Below are positions 1 through 6,133 of a stretch of 7,946 nt of DNA, piece after piece. The stretch is from assembly GCF_043424415.1 (NCBI RefSeq), contig NZ_JBHWOO010000045.1:1-7946 (forward strand), given 5' to 3'. This DNA comes from Luteococcus sp043424415 (GTDB taxonomy: Bacteria; Actinomycetota; Actinomycetes; Propionibacteriales; Propionibacteriaceae). Positions within the stretch are counted from its first letter, which is position 1. Each line of letters starts with the position of its first letter. The notes under the pieces are model-generated. The model did no database searches. It had not been told where the DNA came from and saw only the letters and a program-made list of their open reading frames with translations. The position numbers were made by a program, and so were the translations under genes.

Positions 1-59
1 GTAGTCGGCCCACGTACTTCGCTGAAGGCCGGAAGTTGGTGGCTTATGGTTCGTGACTG

Positions 60-899
60 TTATGCGTAACAAGTTCCAATCCATGGGATGACGCTTGCAG
101 GTGCAGGAATTGGAATGACCTTAACTTGCAAACACTTGCCGCGGCTCAGGGCTTGGTCTGCGACGACGTTGAACACTGCGCAAGAGGCGCTGAGTGCACC
201 CCCAACTTTCGGGATTGGGCCAACGATGTCCCTACAAGCTGCGGTTGCGGCTCCAATCTTCTTCGTCTCTGATCGAGAAAATGAAACAGTGGTGACGCCG
301 TACTTGGTGGAGATTCTGGGGTCAGCAATTACCGGGAATTGCGTTGCGGAGGTCGGTGTGATTGATTGGATGAGTTGATCCCCGGATACCCTAAAATGGG
401 TAGCTACCTCTGATCCGCGGCGATCAACTGCCCAAGGCGCTGCAATGGTGGCAACCTCGATGACGGCTCCTTCTGGGGTCGTTTCGGTGACTGAAACCGT
501 CCTATCGGCATTGATTTTCAGCCCTTTACCCACGAAGCTATAGGTTTGAGTAAGGTTGGTGGGGTCCTTGTGGACTGAAATCATCTGCGTTCCGCCGCTG
601 ATCTCGCGGGCGAAAACGTCAGTCCCCCTCCCTTCCAGTTTCGTGAATCCTCCGCTGGTAGGCGATGCGGTAGAGTCATTGATGCTAACACGAACTCGGC
701 CTACTGCTGTATTGATGGAGTTTCCTGTGCTGCTGGGTGTTCCAGTGGTTGGTGAGTTGTCGACATTTCGGATGAGATTGGCGATTGTGTGATCCGCGGG
801 GGCGTTGATGGTGTCGTCCTCGGCATTGGCAAAGCAGGGGGTTGTAGTTCCTGCGATGAGTACACCAAGCGCGATCGGGGCGAGCTTCCTGAGATACAT
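60..899 (-). CDS. Secreted protein of unknown function with FPVIADP motif
   Basis: This encodes a 279-aa protein that I cannot assign to a named family. The N-terminus is a typical Sec signal peptide: MYLRKL, a hydrophobic run to about residue 21, then a likely cut after CFANA just before EDD. The mature protein is Thr/Ser-rich. About 85 residues from the end is FPVIADP, a motif I recall in many actinobacterial secreted hypothetical proteins, followed by a segment with SRSETKK. The C-terminus (ATAACRD, SASCAVF, GKCLQ, GTCYA) has four cysteines that could form two disulfides outside the cell. An ATG at 914 is in frame, but the ATG at 899 is preceded by GGAAGGAATAGCG, a good ribosome-binding site, so I chose 899. 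The stop is TAA. GC content and codon use are visibly lower than in the genes to the right, which suggests transfer. An insertion sequence lies about 100 bp upstream on the same strand and may have altered its promoter. Confidence 0.75.
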   Translation of the reverse strand: MYLRKLAPIALGVLIAGTTTPCFANAEDDTINAPADHTIANLIRNVDNSPTTGTPSSTGNSINTAVGRVRVSINDSTASPTSGGFTKLEGRGTDVFAREISGGTQMISVHKDPTNLTQTYSFVGKGLKINADRTVSVTETTPEGAVIEVATIAAPWAVDRRGSEVATHFRVSGDQLIQSITPTSATQFPVIADPRISTKYGVTTVSFSRSETKKIGAATAACRDIVGPIPKVGGALSASCAVFNVVADQALSRGKCLQVKVIPIPAPASVIPWIGTCYA

Positions 900-973
900 C
901 GCTATTCCTTCCATGTTGTAGCCAGGCCACGCCGCCTGACGTCTCTAAGTCTTGCTGCGGGGACTCTCGTGAG

Positions 974-996
974 GCAAGAGCTGCCCGGGATCTTGC
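974..996. other. Small hairpin beside the IS1634 left end
   Basis: GCAAGA at 974-979 pairs with TCTTGC at 991-996 around an 11-nt loop that contains CCCGGG. It lies between the transposase stop and the secreted-protein start, just outside the proposed IS end. It has no T-tract and only six stem pairs, so it is at best a weak attenuator of read-through from the transposase. Confidence 0.2.
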
Positions 997-1000
997 TCTG

Positions 1001-1022
1001 TCGGACCTGAGTTGGACCTTTT
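1001..1022. repeat. IS1634 left terminal inverted repeat
   Basis: Starts TCGGACCTGAGTTGGACC. It matches the inverted right end at 19 of 22 positions and overlaps the last base of the transposase stop codon, a compact arrangement normal for insertion sequences. Confidence 0.7.
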
Positions 1023-1033
1023 TAGTGCCCTGA
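1022..1033. repeat. 12-bp direct repeat just inside IS left end
   Basis: TTAGTGCCCTGA here is repeated exactly and in the same orientation at 2596-2607, just inside the opposite end. This copy encodes the transposase stop and its last residues. It could be a sub-terminal transposase-binding site or chance. Confidence 0.45.
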
Positions 1034-2575
1034 GATCTTCTCGATGAACTTGGCGGTGTCGGCGTCGATTCTTGGGTCGGCGGTGATGGTCTGCCCAGCG
1101 ATCTGGATGGTGACTTCACGCAGCGGCCGGAGCAGGCGGACGAGGCGTTTGATGCTCAGCCCGGTCGTGGTCTGGAGCCAGCGGGCGACAGCGAGCGCAG
1201 CGAACACGATGGTCAGGTGCGCCTCGATGGCCTCGGCCTGGTGGTGGAAGATCGGCCGGGCCCGCAGGTCGTGTTTGGACATCCGAAAGGACTGCTCGAC
1301 GTGCCACAGGTCGTGGTAGCTGTCCACGACCTTCTGGGCCGGCATGGAGCTGGTGGGGATGTTGGTGACGTAGCCCTTCAGCCCGACAAGGCGTTTCGCC
1401 CGGGCCAACGCGTCTTCGTTCAACACGCTGGTGCCCTTGCTGGTGGTCACGAACCTCGGCGATCGTGCGGTCTTCTCACCCGCGATGACGGCTCGGGCCT
1501 TGTTCTCCTGCAAGGTGAGTGTGCGGCGGTCATGCAGGGCGCGGGTGTGGCTGTAGTGCCACACGGCCCGCCATGAATGCGGATACTCCTCCAGGCCCCA
1601 GACCGGTTCGACTCGCTTCTTGACGGGGTTGGCTGTCGTGGCGTGGGTGGTCTTGTCCCGTGGGGTGAGGGTATCGATCAGCTGCCCGTCGGTGAACGCG
1701 TCCCCGTGCCAGTGGAAGTGCTTTGCGAGGTCGCCGGGGGCCTTGATGGGGCGAGAGCCGACGATGAACCCCAGCCCGGCCTCGTGCAGGGCCTGCAGGT
1801 TGGCCACCGACAGCATCCCCGCGTCCGCGACGACCACCACATCGCCCAGCTGGTGACGGGCCTTGAAGCCCTGGATGGTGGGGATGATGGTCTGGGTTTC
1901 GGCTTTGTTTCCTTCCCAGGAGCCGATCTCCAGCGGGAACCCGTGCCGGTCGACCAGCAGCCCGACGATGATCTGCGGATCGACCCGGCGTTCCTTCGAA
2001 TACCCGACCTTGCGCAACTCGTCTTCGCGTTCGGCCTCGAAGTACAGGGTGGTGACGTCGTAGAGCACGAGGGCCGCATCTCCATGCTGGGTGGCGTGCT
2101 GGTAACAGGCGGTGGCCAGCTGGTCGCGATAGGCCCGCTCGGCGATCCGGCGCAGACATCGCTTCATGGTGGAGCGGTGCACCGGATCGATACCCAACTC
2201 GGCCAGGACCCGGGCACTGTCGAGCATCGAGGTCGGCTCCACCAGACGAGCCACGACGAGCTGGAAGAAGGCCTCGTCCCGGATCTGGTCGAAGCCCAGC
2301 GCGGACCATGCCGTCTGGATCGCCTCGACCAGCACCGCTGATCGACTGCCCGTGACCACCGCTGGCTGCATGGCTGTAGGGCCGCCGAAGTCCAGCATCG
2401 CCTGGTCTGGAGCGGTCAGTTTCTCCCCGCCGGCGGTCATCAGCGCGGCCAGTTCGGCCTCGTCATGGGCCGAGCCGAGGTGCTCCACGATCCGGCGAAC
2501 ACCCGCAGTCTTCTCCACGATCTGCACCGCAGTCGCGCCCGAAGCAGTCTTCACCTTGCGCAGATACGGGCTCAC
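1022..2575 (-). CDS. IS1634-family DDE transposase
   Basis: This encodes a 517-aa transposase that would cut and rejoin the ends of its own element. The RNase H-fold catalytic residues of the IS4 superfamily are visible: Asp at about 173 in LYDVTTLYFE, Asp at about 251 in VVVVADAGMLS, and Glu at about 427 in YHDLWHVEQSFRMSK. The last follows the Y-(2)-x-(3)-E-(6)-K spacing of the IS4 signature, with Leu in place of the usual Arg. A long alpha/beta insertion between the second Asp and the Glu is typical of IS1634 proteins. The N-terminal 100 residues resemble the dimerisation/DNA-binding part of the family. The start is GTG, with GGGTAGG a dozen bases upstream. The frame has no stops or gaps, so the element could still be active. 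The gene is transcribed toward the secreted-protein gene. Confidence 0.9.
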   Translation of the reverse strand: MSPYLRKVKTASGATAVQIVEKTAGVRRIVEHLGSAHDEAELAALMTAGGEKLTAPDQAMLDFGGPTAMQPAVVTGSRSAVLVEAIQTAWSALGFDQIRDEAFFQLVVARLVEPTSMLDSARVLAELGIDPVHRSTMKRCLRRIAERAYRDQLATACYQHATQHGDAALVLYDVTTLYFEAEREDELRKVGYSKERRVDPQIIVGLLVDRHGFPLEIGSWEGNKAETQTIIPTIQGFKARHQLGDVVVVADAGMLSVANLQALHEAGLGFIVGSRPIKAPGDLAKHFHWHGDAFTDGQLIDTLTPRDKTTHATTANPVKKRVEPVWGLEEYPHSWRAVWHYSHTRALHDRRTLTLQENKARAVIAGEKTARSPRFVTTSKGTSVLNEDALARAKRLVGLKGYVTNIPTSSMPAQKVVDSYHDLWHVEQSFRMSKHDLRARPIFHHQAEAIEAHLTIVFAALAVARWLQTTTGLSIKRLVRLLRPLREVTIQIAGQTITADPRIDADTAKFIEKISGH

Positions 2576-2595
2576 ACCCCGATCCTACCCAGCGA

Positions 2596-2607
2596 TTAGT
2601 GCCCTGA
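2596..2607. repeat. 12-bp direct repeat just inside IS right end
   Basis: Second exact copy of TTAGTGCCCTGA, 21 bp upstream of the transposase GTG start and in the same orientation as the copy at 1022-1033. Confidence 0.45.
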
Positions 2608-2668
2608 AACCACCACACAAAACCCCATGACAAGAACATTCACCGCGTGAACCCGCCCAAATCACCCC

Positions 2669-2690
2669 AAGAGGTCCAAGTCAGGTCGGA
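2669..2690. repeat. IS1634 right terminal inverted repeat
   Basis: The reverse complement begins TCCGACCTGACTTGGACC and pairs with the left end (19 of 22). The stretch 2608-2668 between it and the transposase leader contains no gene that I can see. Confidence 0.7.
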
Positions 2691-2705
2691 ATTTCGACGT
2701 TAACT

Positions 2706-2954
2706 CTAGGATTTCGAGTTCTCCCATGGCCTGTCGCTGATGATGCCGTGTCGCAAAAGGGTGTCCCTATGTCCCTCTTCAGGCGACGAAGAGCATGGGC
2801 GTGGACTGGTGGGGGCGGCCAGACCGTGGTGAACCTCTGATGGCCGGTTCCAGGCCAAGTGCTCGTGGGGTCGAATGGTGTTGAACTCGACGCGGTAGGC
2901 ATCGGCTTCGCGGACCAGGTTGAGCGCGTCGTCGATCTGTTGGCGGTAGAGCCG
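2706..2954 (-). pseudogene. 3' remnant of outer integrase-type transposase, cut off by an IS3 element
   Basis: This minus-strand frame has no start codon of its own. It reads RLYRQQIDDALNLVREAD, then YRVEFNTIRPHEHLAWNRP, then SEVHHGLAAPT, and stops at TAG (2706-2708). The NTIRPHE..AWNRP block is the classic end of the retroviral-type integrase core in IS3/IS481-like transposases. The fragment continues the protein broken at about 4296: there the other half ends SLKYER, and joining the two restores SLKYER-LYRQQ. The last 30 or so residues (SPRPCSSSPEEG onward) look unlike a normal tail, so the 3' end is probably also degraded. It is dead as a separate gene. Confidence 0.75.
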
Positions 2955-2980
2955 GGGCCTTCACCTCGGATTGTGGACAC
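2955..2980. repeat. IS3 element terminal inverted repeat, OrfB side
   Basis: From 2961 it reads TCACCTCGGATTGTGGACAC and matches the opposite end at 17 of 20 core positions. The innermost TTGTGGACAC is identical in both ends. The outer six bases are less certain. Confidence 0.65.
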
Positions 2981-2992
2981 GGTGGTGATTGA

Positions 2993-3900
2993 TTACGCTG
3001 CGACTGCGAGCGTAGTGGCCCGGCGGGCCTCGTAAGTGTTCGGGGACAGGTAGCCGCATCAGGAATGGCGACGGCGGGTGTTCTAACGCGTGACCCGGCG
3101 AAAGACCTGACGGCGTCACAACTCGGGCCCAGCGAAGGCGGGGTTTCCGGCGAGGAGTTCGCGTTTGAGGGTGGCTTTGATCGACTCGGCCAGACTGTTG
3201 TCGGCGCTCGTCCCCACGGCCCCCATCGACTGGGCCACCCCGAGACCCTTGCAGAGCTTGGCGTACGCCTTCGACGTGTAGACCGACCCATGATCCGAGT
3301 GGAAGATCGCCCCCTGGAGACTGCCGCGCTCAACAGCAGCGGTTTTCAGGGCGTCTTCGACCAGTTCGGTGCGCATGTGGTCCGCGACCGCCCAGCCGGC
3401 CAGTTTCCGGGAGTAGCAGTCGATCACCATCGCCGGATAGAGGTTCCCGCTATCGGCCAGTGGCAGATAGGTGATGTCTCCGACGTAGCGCTGGTTTGGC
3501 TTCTCGGCGGTGAAGCCCCGCCGCAGCAGGTCACTGAACTTCTCATCAGCCGGTTCCGGAACGGTGGCGCGGACCCTGCGACGCAGCCGGATCCCCGCCA
3601 GCTGGTGGGCGCGCATCACCCGTGCGACGCGCTTATGGTTGATCCGGTCCTCAGGCTTGGCGCCGTGTTGAGTCCGACGCTCACCCTCGGTGCCCCCATA
3701 GGCAGGATCCTCACCAGTCTTCCGGTCCTGCACGGCGCGGATCCGTGCAGCCAGGAGAGCGTCGGCCTCGGCGCGCTGCTGACGGGCCGGGCCCGCCTTC
3801 TGCCAAGCGTAGAACGCCGAGCGGGACAACTCCAACACCTGGCACAACCGCTTCACCTCGTAGGTGGCCTGGTGGTCGCGACGAACCAGAAGCGATTCAC
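2993..3900 (-). pseudogene. IS3-family transposase OrfB, frameshifted, with three in-frame stops
   Basis: This is the catalytic subunit of the inner element. The GTG at 3898-3900 overlaps the OrfA TGA as GTGA and starts VNRFWFVA. One base is then missing at about 3877, and the rest continues in another frame as DHQATYEVKRLCQVLELS. The integrase core keeps its triad: Asp in VGDITYLPL, Asp in FHSDHGSVYTS, Glu in NSLAESIKATLKREL. After GNPAFAGPEL the frame hits TGA (3116-3118), TAG (3083-3085) and TGA (3059-3061). Between and after these stops the family C-terminus is still readable: RRQVFRRVTR, NTRRRHS, then CGYLSPNTYEARRATTLAVAA, ending at TAA (2993-2995). The 5' frameshift plus three nonsense codons make it a pseudogene. 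The open frame upstream of 3900 in the body's frame is a shadow of OrfA. Confidence 0.85.
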
Positions 3901-4238
3901 CAGCTCGTCTCCCCGGCGAAATATTGCGCCGCCTTGCGCAGGATGTCGCGTTCGGTCTCCACCTCGGCCTTGTCCGCCCGCAACTGCGCGTTCTCCGCTT
4001 CCAGCTGGGCGACCCGAGCAGCAGGCGATTCACCCGCAGTGGGTGTAGCCGCGGCGGCCTCCTCACCAGAGCTCACACCGTTGCCCAAGTCCTTCACCCA
4101 CAACGAGAGGGCCCCACGGGAGACTCCCAACTCCCCAGCGATCTGCTTCAACGTCGCGCCGGGTGTGGTCTCGTAGAAGTCAACGGCCTGCTGACGAAAC
4201 TCCATCGAGTAGTGCTTCCTGGCCATGATCCTGATCAT
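3897..4238 (-). CDS. IS3-family transposase OrfA
   Basis: This is a 113-aa DNA-binding subunit of the inner IS3 element. In IS3 elements OrfA binds the ends and is also the N-terminal part of the OrfAB fusion transposase. Residues about 5-50 form the HTH (MARKHYSMEFRQQAVDFY, then LKQIAGELGVSRGALSLWV). Residues about 73-105 are a leucine-zipper-like coiled coil (VAQLEAENAQLRADKAEVE, ERDILRKAAQYF). An ATG further upstream (4277) is in frame, but the ATG at 4238 follows GAAGGAAGCGAG and fits translation better. A third ATG lies at 4226. The TGA overlaps the OrfB GTG. I see no A-rich slippery heptamer of the usual IS3 kind near the end. This reading frame is intact although its partner is not. 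Confidence 0.85.
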   Translation of the reverse strand: MIRIMARKHYSMEFRQQAVDFYETTPGATLKQIAGELGVSRGALSLWVKDLGNGVSSGEEAAAATPTAGESPAARVAQLEAENAQLRADKAEVETERDILRKAAQYFAGETSW

Positions 4239-4269
4239 CTCGCTTCCTTCAGCCCATGCTGGATTCCAC

Positions 4270-4295
4270 GTGTCCACAACCCGGGGTCAGGACCC
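4270..4295. repeat. IS3 element terminal inverted repeat, OrfA side
   Basis: On the minus strand this reads TGACCCCGGGTTGTGGACAC inward from 4289, with GGGTCC as a possible outer extension to 4295. It pairs with the end at 2955-2980. Confidence 0.65.
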
Positions 4296-5055
4296 TCGCT
4301 CGTACTTCAAGGACTGGAAGGCCCGATCTCGGACCCCGTTCTGCCCGGGAGTCCTGACGCGAGTCCCAACATGTCTGAGCTCCGGATGCGCGGTGATGAT
4401 GTGCTCGAAACGGAACGACCTGAACGGTCCACCGTTGTCGGTGACCAGCGTGATCGGGAAGATCACACCGGTGGTGGGGTCGGTCAGGTGATCAACCAGG
4501 CTGCCGCCGCCGAGCATGGCTTCGGCCTCTGCGAGGGCGCGTTCGACGCCGGCGATCGCATCGTGCTGGTTCGCGGTCGGTGACCAGTGCCAGCCGAATT
4601 CGTACGTCGAGTAGTAGTCCGCGACCCCAGCGACCCGCCAGCTCCCGCCGCCTGTGGTCTCGTATTCGGAGAAGTCGAACTGCCAGACCTGGTTCAGCCC
4701 GGTGGGTGGCGCGGCGAAGTCGGCCTTGCGTTGCTCGGTTAACTCTCGGCGCTGCTTCTGGTAGTCAGCGTGGAGCAGGAGCCCTTCGTCGGCCGTGATC
4801 CGCAACACCATCGACGGCGAAACAAGGTGCCCGTCGTGTCGGACCATGGCCCAGATCTTGCGGTGCCCCAGGAGGGCGCTTGCTGGCCATCGCGACCACA
4901 GCGGCTCGGTGTTGGTCACGCGATGGGGCCGGCCACGGGCCCTTGACTGGTTTCCCGGAGCGGGCTCGTGTCTGCCAGCGTCGCCAGGGCCATTCGGGAA
5001 TGTCGAGCAGCTCACAGAACCTCGCAGTCGAGATTCCCTCGTCGATCCGGATTAC
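4296..5055 (-). pseudogene. 5' part of outer integrase-type (IS3/IS481-like) transposase, frameshifted and interrupted
   Basis: This is the catalytic gene of the older, outer element. It begins near VIRIDEGISTARFCELL (GTA at 5053-5055, perhaps a former GTG start) and runs through WRRWQTRARSGKPVKGPWP to ASKRP. Near 4865-4873 the frame shifts and continues GHRKIWAMVRHDGHLVSPS. The rve core follows: Asp in VWQFDFSEYE, then VADYYSTYEFGWHW, and Asp in LVTDNGGPFRSFRF. The third catalytic position, normally Glu in NGVRERAF, reads NGVRDRAF here (GAT, 4326-4328). The gene breaks at SLKYER, where the IS3 element begins, and resumes at 2954. A frameshift, an interruption and a lost catalytic Glu together make it non-functional. 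I am unsure whether the family is best called IS3 or IS481. Confidence 0.8.
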
Positions 5056-5206
5056 CTCGGGGTCTTCGACGAGCCCAGCCGACCCTCCGCGCTCTTCTTC
5101 CAGACCAGCAGCTCGACGGCCGCCCGGCGACCGACACCTCACCAGCCAGCACGCTCCGCACGATCCTGGTCATGGTCTCCGGACTGAACACCGGTGGTCG
5201 TCCCGT
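5056..5206 (-). pseudogene. Degenerate OrfA (HTH) of the outer transposable element
   Basis: This is a short remnant upstream of the outer integrase gene. In one frame it reads GRPPVFSPETMTRIVRSVLAG then EVSVA, which resembles the start of a transposase helix-turn-helix protein. The frame then breaks, and pieces that look like its end (WKK or LEEE, then GSAGLVEDPE) appear in other frames, so most of the HTH has been deleted and shifted. AGGAGGA at 5214-5220 is a strong ribosome-binding site. Seven bases downstream, where an ATG is expected, the codon is ACG (5204-5206), which suggests the start codon was lost by a single T-to-C change. The residue strings come from direct translation; the ancestral structure is inference. 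Confidence 0.55.
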
Positions 5207-5274
5207 GGCCGATTCCTCCTGCTCTCAGACGCCGATCATGCCCTCATAACTGGCCTGCCAGAAAGCTTGACGCG

Positions 5275-5287
5275 GGACAGGCTGTCC
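5275..5287. repeat. Perfect 13-bp palindrome GGACAG-G-CTGTCC
   Basis: A 6-1-6 inverted repeat lies in the short non-coding stretch 5207-5320, between the outer transposon remnant and the host terminator. It may mark the unresolved outer end of that element, or may be chance. I see no gene in this stretch. Confidence 0.3.
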
Positions 5288-5320
5288 TGCTTCGTGGGGT
5301 GGTTTGGGAGGTATGACACG

Positions 5321-5352
5321 CCGAGGGCCCCGGCTAACGCCGGAGCCCTCGG
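5321..5352 (-). terminator. Strong GC-rich hairpin downstream of the RDD gene
   Basis: CCGAGGGC (5321-5328) pairs with GCCCTCGG (5345-5352), and CCGGC (5330-5334) pairs with GCCGG (5339-5343) around a TAAC loop. The result is a 13-bp stem with one C-A mismatch. It lies 33 bp past the RDD stop. There is no clear T-tract on the minus side, which is common for actinobacterial terminators. It would also stop plus-strand transcription from the transposon side. Confidence 0.7.
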
Positions 5353-5384
5353 CGGTTTCGCAGCGGCGACGTTGCCGACTGGTG

Positions 5385-5996
5385 TCAGCGCTCGTCGATG
5401 ACGACCGTCTTCATGATCTTGTCGGCGAAGGTCTGCTTCTTGGCGTCCCACAGCGGCCACAGGTAACCCAGGAGGCAGACGATCGTGTCGAGGATGTGGC
5501 AGATCTGTCGCAGCAGCGCCTTGCCCATGCCGATTGGCTGGCCGTCGGCCTCGCTGACTAGCTTGGTGCCCAGCAGTTGACGACCGATGGAGTGGCCGGT
5601 CTTGCCGTCGCGGTAGACCATGTTGTAGAGGAACCAGACCAAGCCCAGCACCATCAGGAGCCATCCGAGGGTCGGGTTGGTGCCAACCCGATCCGTCTGG
5701 GTCATCGGGTCGTACCCACCAACCATGGGGTCAGCGATCCGGTTCAGGATTGTGTAGGGAAGCCAGTCGATGACGTGGCTGCCGACGCGCTTGAACCATC
5801 CGGCGAGGTTGGCCGTGCGGCCTGCCGGCTGGCCATAGGCCGGGTAGGCCTGGCCATAGGGATCGGCCGCGGGCTGGCCGTAGGCATTGGCCGCGGGCTG
5901 GCCGTAGGGGTCGGCGGCAGGCTGGCCCAGGGAATCGGCCGGGGGATTCATCTCCGGCTGCCCCTGCTGCCAGGGGTTGTTGGGTGGGTTCGTCAC
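5385..5996 (-). CDS. RDD-family membrane protein with Pro/Gln-rich repeat N-terminus
   Basis: This is a 203-aa inner-membrane protein. Residues 1-60 are hydrophilic and low-complexity, with tandem units of the type GQPAADPYGQPAANAYGQ. Residues 65-200 form the RDD domain: the Arg and Asp signature in FKRVGSHVIDWLPY (R70, D77), a second membrane segment at about 108-127 (LGWLLMVLGLVWFLYNMVY), then GKTGHSIGRQLLGTKLV, a third hydrophobic stretch at about 160-180, and the ending FADKIMKTVVI. RDD proteins are widespread; a few have been linked to ion transport, but the role here cannot be read from sequence. The start is GTG at 5994-5996 with GGAGAG four bases upstream. The gene is divergent from the DUF2752 gene and followed by a terminator hairpin, so it is probably monocistronic. 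The repeats in the DNA (about 5845-5935) could vary in number between strains. Confidence 0.88.
   Translation of the reverse strand: MTNPPNNPWQQGQPEMNPPADSLGQPAADPYGQPAANAYGQPAADPYGQAYPAYGQPAGRTANLAGWFKRVGSHVIDWLPYTILNRIADPMVGGYDPMTQTDRVGTNPTLGWLLMVLGLVWFLYNMVYRDGKTGHSIGRQLLGTKLVSEADGQPIGMGKALLRQICHILDTIVCLLGYLWPLWDAKKQTFADKIMKTVVIDER
5845..5935 (-). repeat. Tandem in-frame repeats in RDD gene 5' end
   Basis: About three imperfect copies of a 30-bp unit built on GGCTGGCCGTAGG (plus-strand view) encode the GQPAADPYGQ-type units. The unit length is a multiple of three, so copy-number change would keep the frame. Confidence 0.6.
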
Positions 5997-6133
5997 GGTG
6001 CTCTCCGCTCGTCGGGTCCGGGGGTCCGGGGAAGTTCCAGGACTCTGTCGCAGATGATGCTAGGTGCTCGGCCGGTTCAATGGCGGCCAGTGGCGCGAGT
6101 CTGGTCAATCTTCAGTAGGGGAGGATGGTGGGC

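Larger units (their letters stand above)
1001..2690 (-). mobile_element. IS1634-type insertion sequence (about 1.69 kb)
   Basis: The element is one transposase gene flanked by imperfect terminal inverted repeats. The left end at 1001-1022 begins TCGGACCTGAGTTGGACC. The reverse complement of 2669-2690 begins TCCGACCTGACTTGGACC. I count 19 matches in 22 positions. The total length of about 1690 bp fits the IS1634 branch of the IS4 superfamily. I could not find a target-site duplication: the left flank ends TTGCTCTG and the right flank starts ATTTCGAC. The ends could therefore be off by a few bases, or the flanks may have rearranged. The right end lies only 15 bp from the stop of a decayed transposase remnant, so this element sits against or inside older IS material. 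Confidence 0.75.
2955..4295 (-). mobile_element. IS3-family insertion sequence nested in another transposase gene
   Basis: This is an element of about 1.34 kb carrying OrfA and a damaged OrfB, inserted in a rve-type transposase gene in the same orientation. The ends match in inverted orientation. On the minus strand the start reads TGACCCCGGGTTGTGGACAC. The plus strand from 2961 reads TCACCTCGGATTGTGGACAC. That is 17 of 20 matches, and weaker similarity (GGG) extends six bases further out on each side. The outermost base could be 2955 or 2961 at one end and 4289 or 4295 at the other. With the wider limits the flanking trinucleotides are CCG (2952-2954) and TCG (4296-4298), an imperfect candidate for the 3-bp target duplication usual for IS3 elements. 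Confidence 0.75.

Noticed and set aside
1..59. Possible terminator for the secreted-protein gene (CGGCC / GGCCG with an inner CTTC / GAAG)
   Set aside because: The pairings cannot form one clean stem without a bulge, and the window edge cuts the context.
1577..2341. Long plus-strand open frame (254 aa) opposite the IS1634 transposase
   Set aside because: It lies antisense to a clearly recognised transposase with all catalytic residues. High GC makes long antisense open frames common, and the translation resembles no protein.
3065..4048. 327-aa plus-strand open frame across the IS3 element
   Set aside because: It is antisense to OrfB, whose family sequence is unmistakable. It is an artefact of codon bias in GC-rich DNA.
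3901..4066. ATG at 4066 as the start of OrfB
   Set aside because: The residues before 3900 in that frame are low-complexity Arg/Pro and overlie the OrfA coiled coil. The family N-terminus VNRFWFV is found in another frame starting at the GTG overlapping the OrfA stop.
5221..5300. Outer terminal inverted repeat of the older transposon
   Set aside because: I compared this region with 2691-2760 and found only short matches such as CCTGTC, not enough to define an end.
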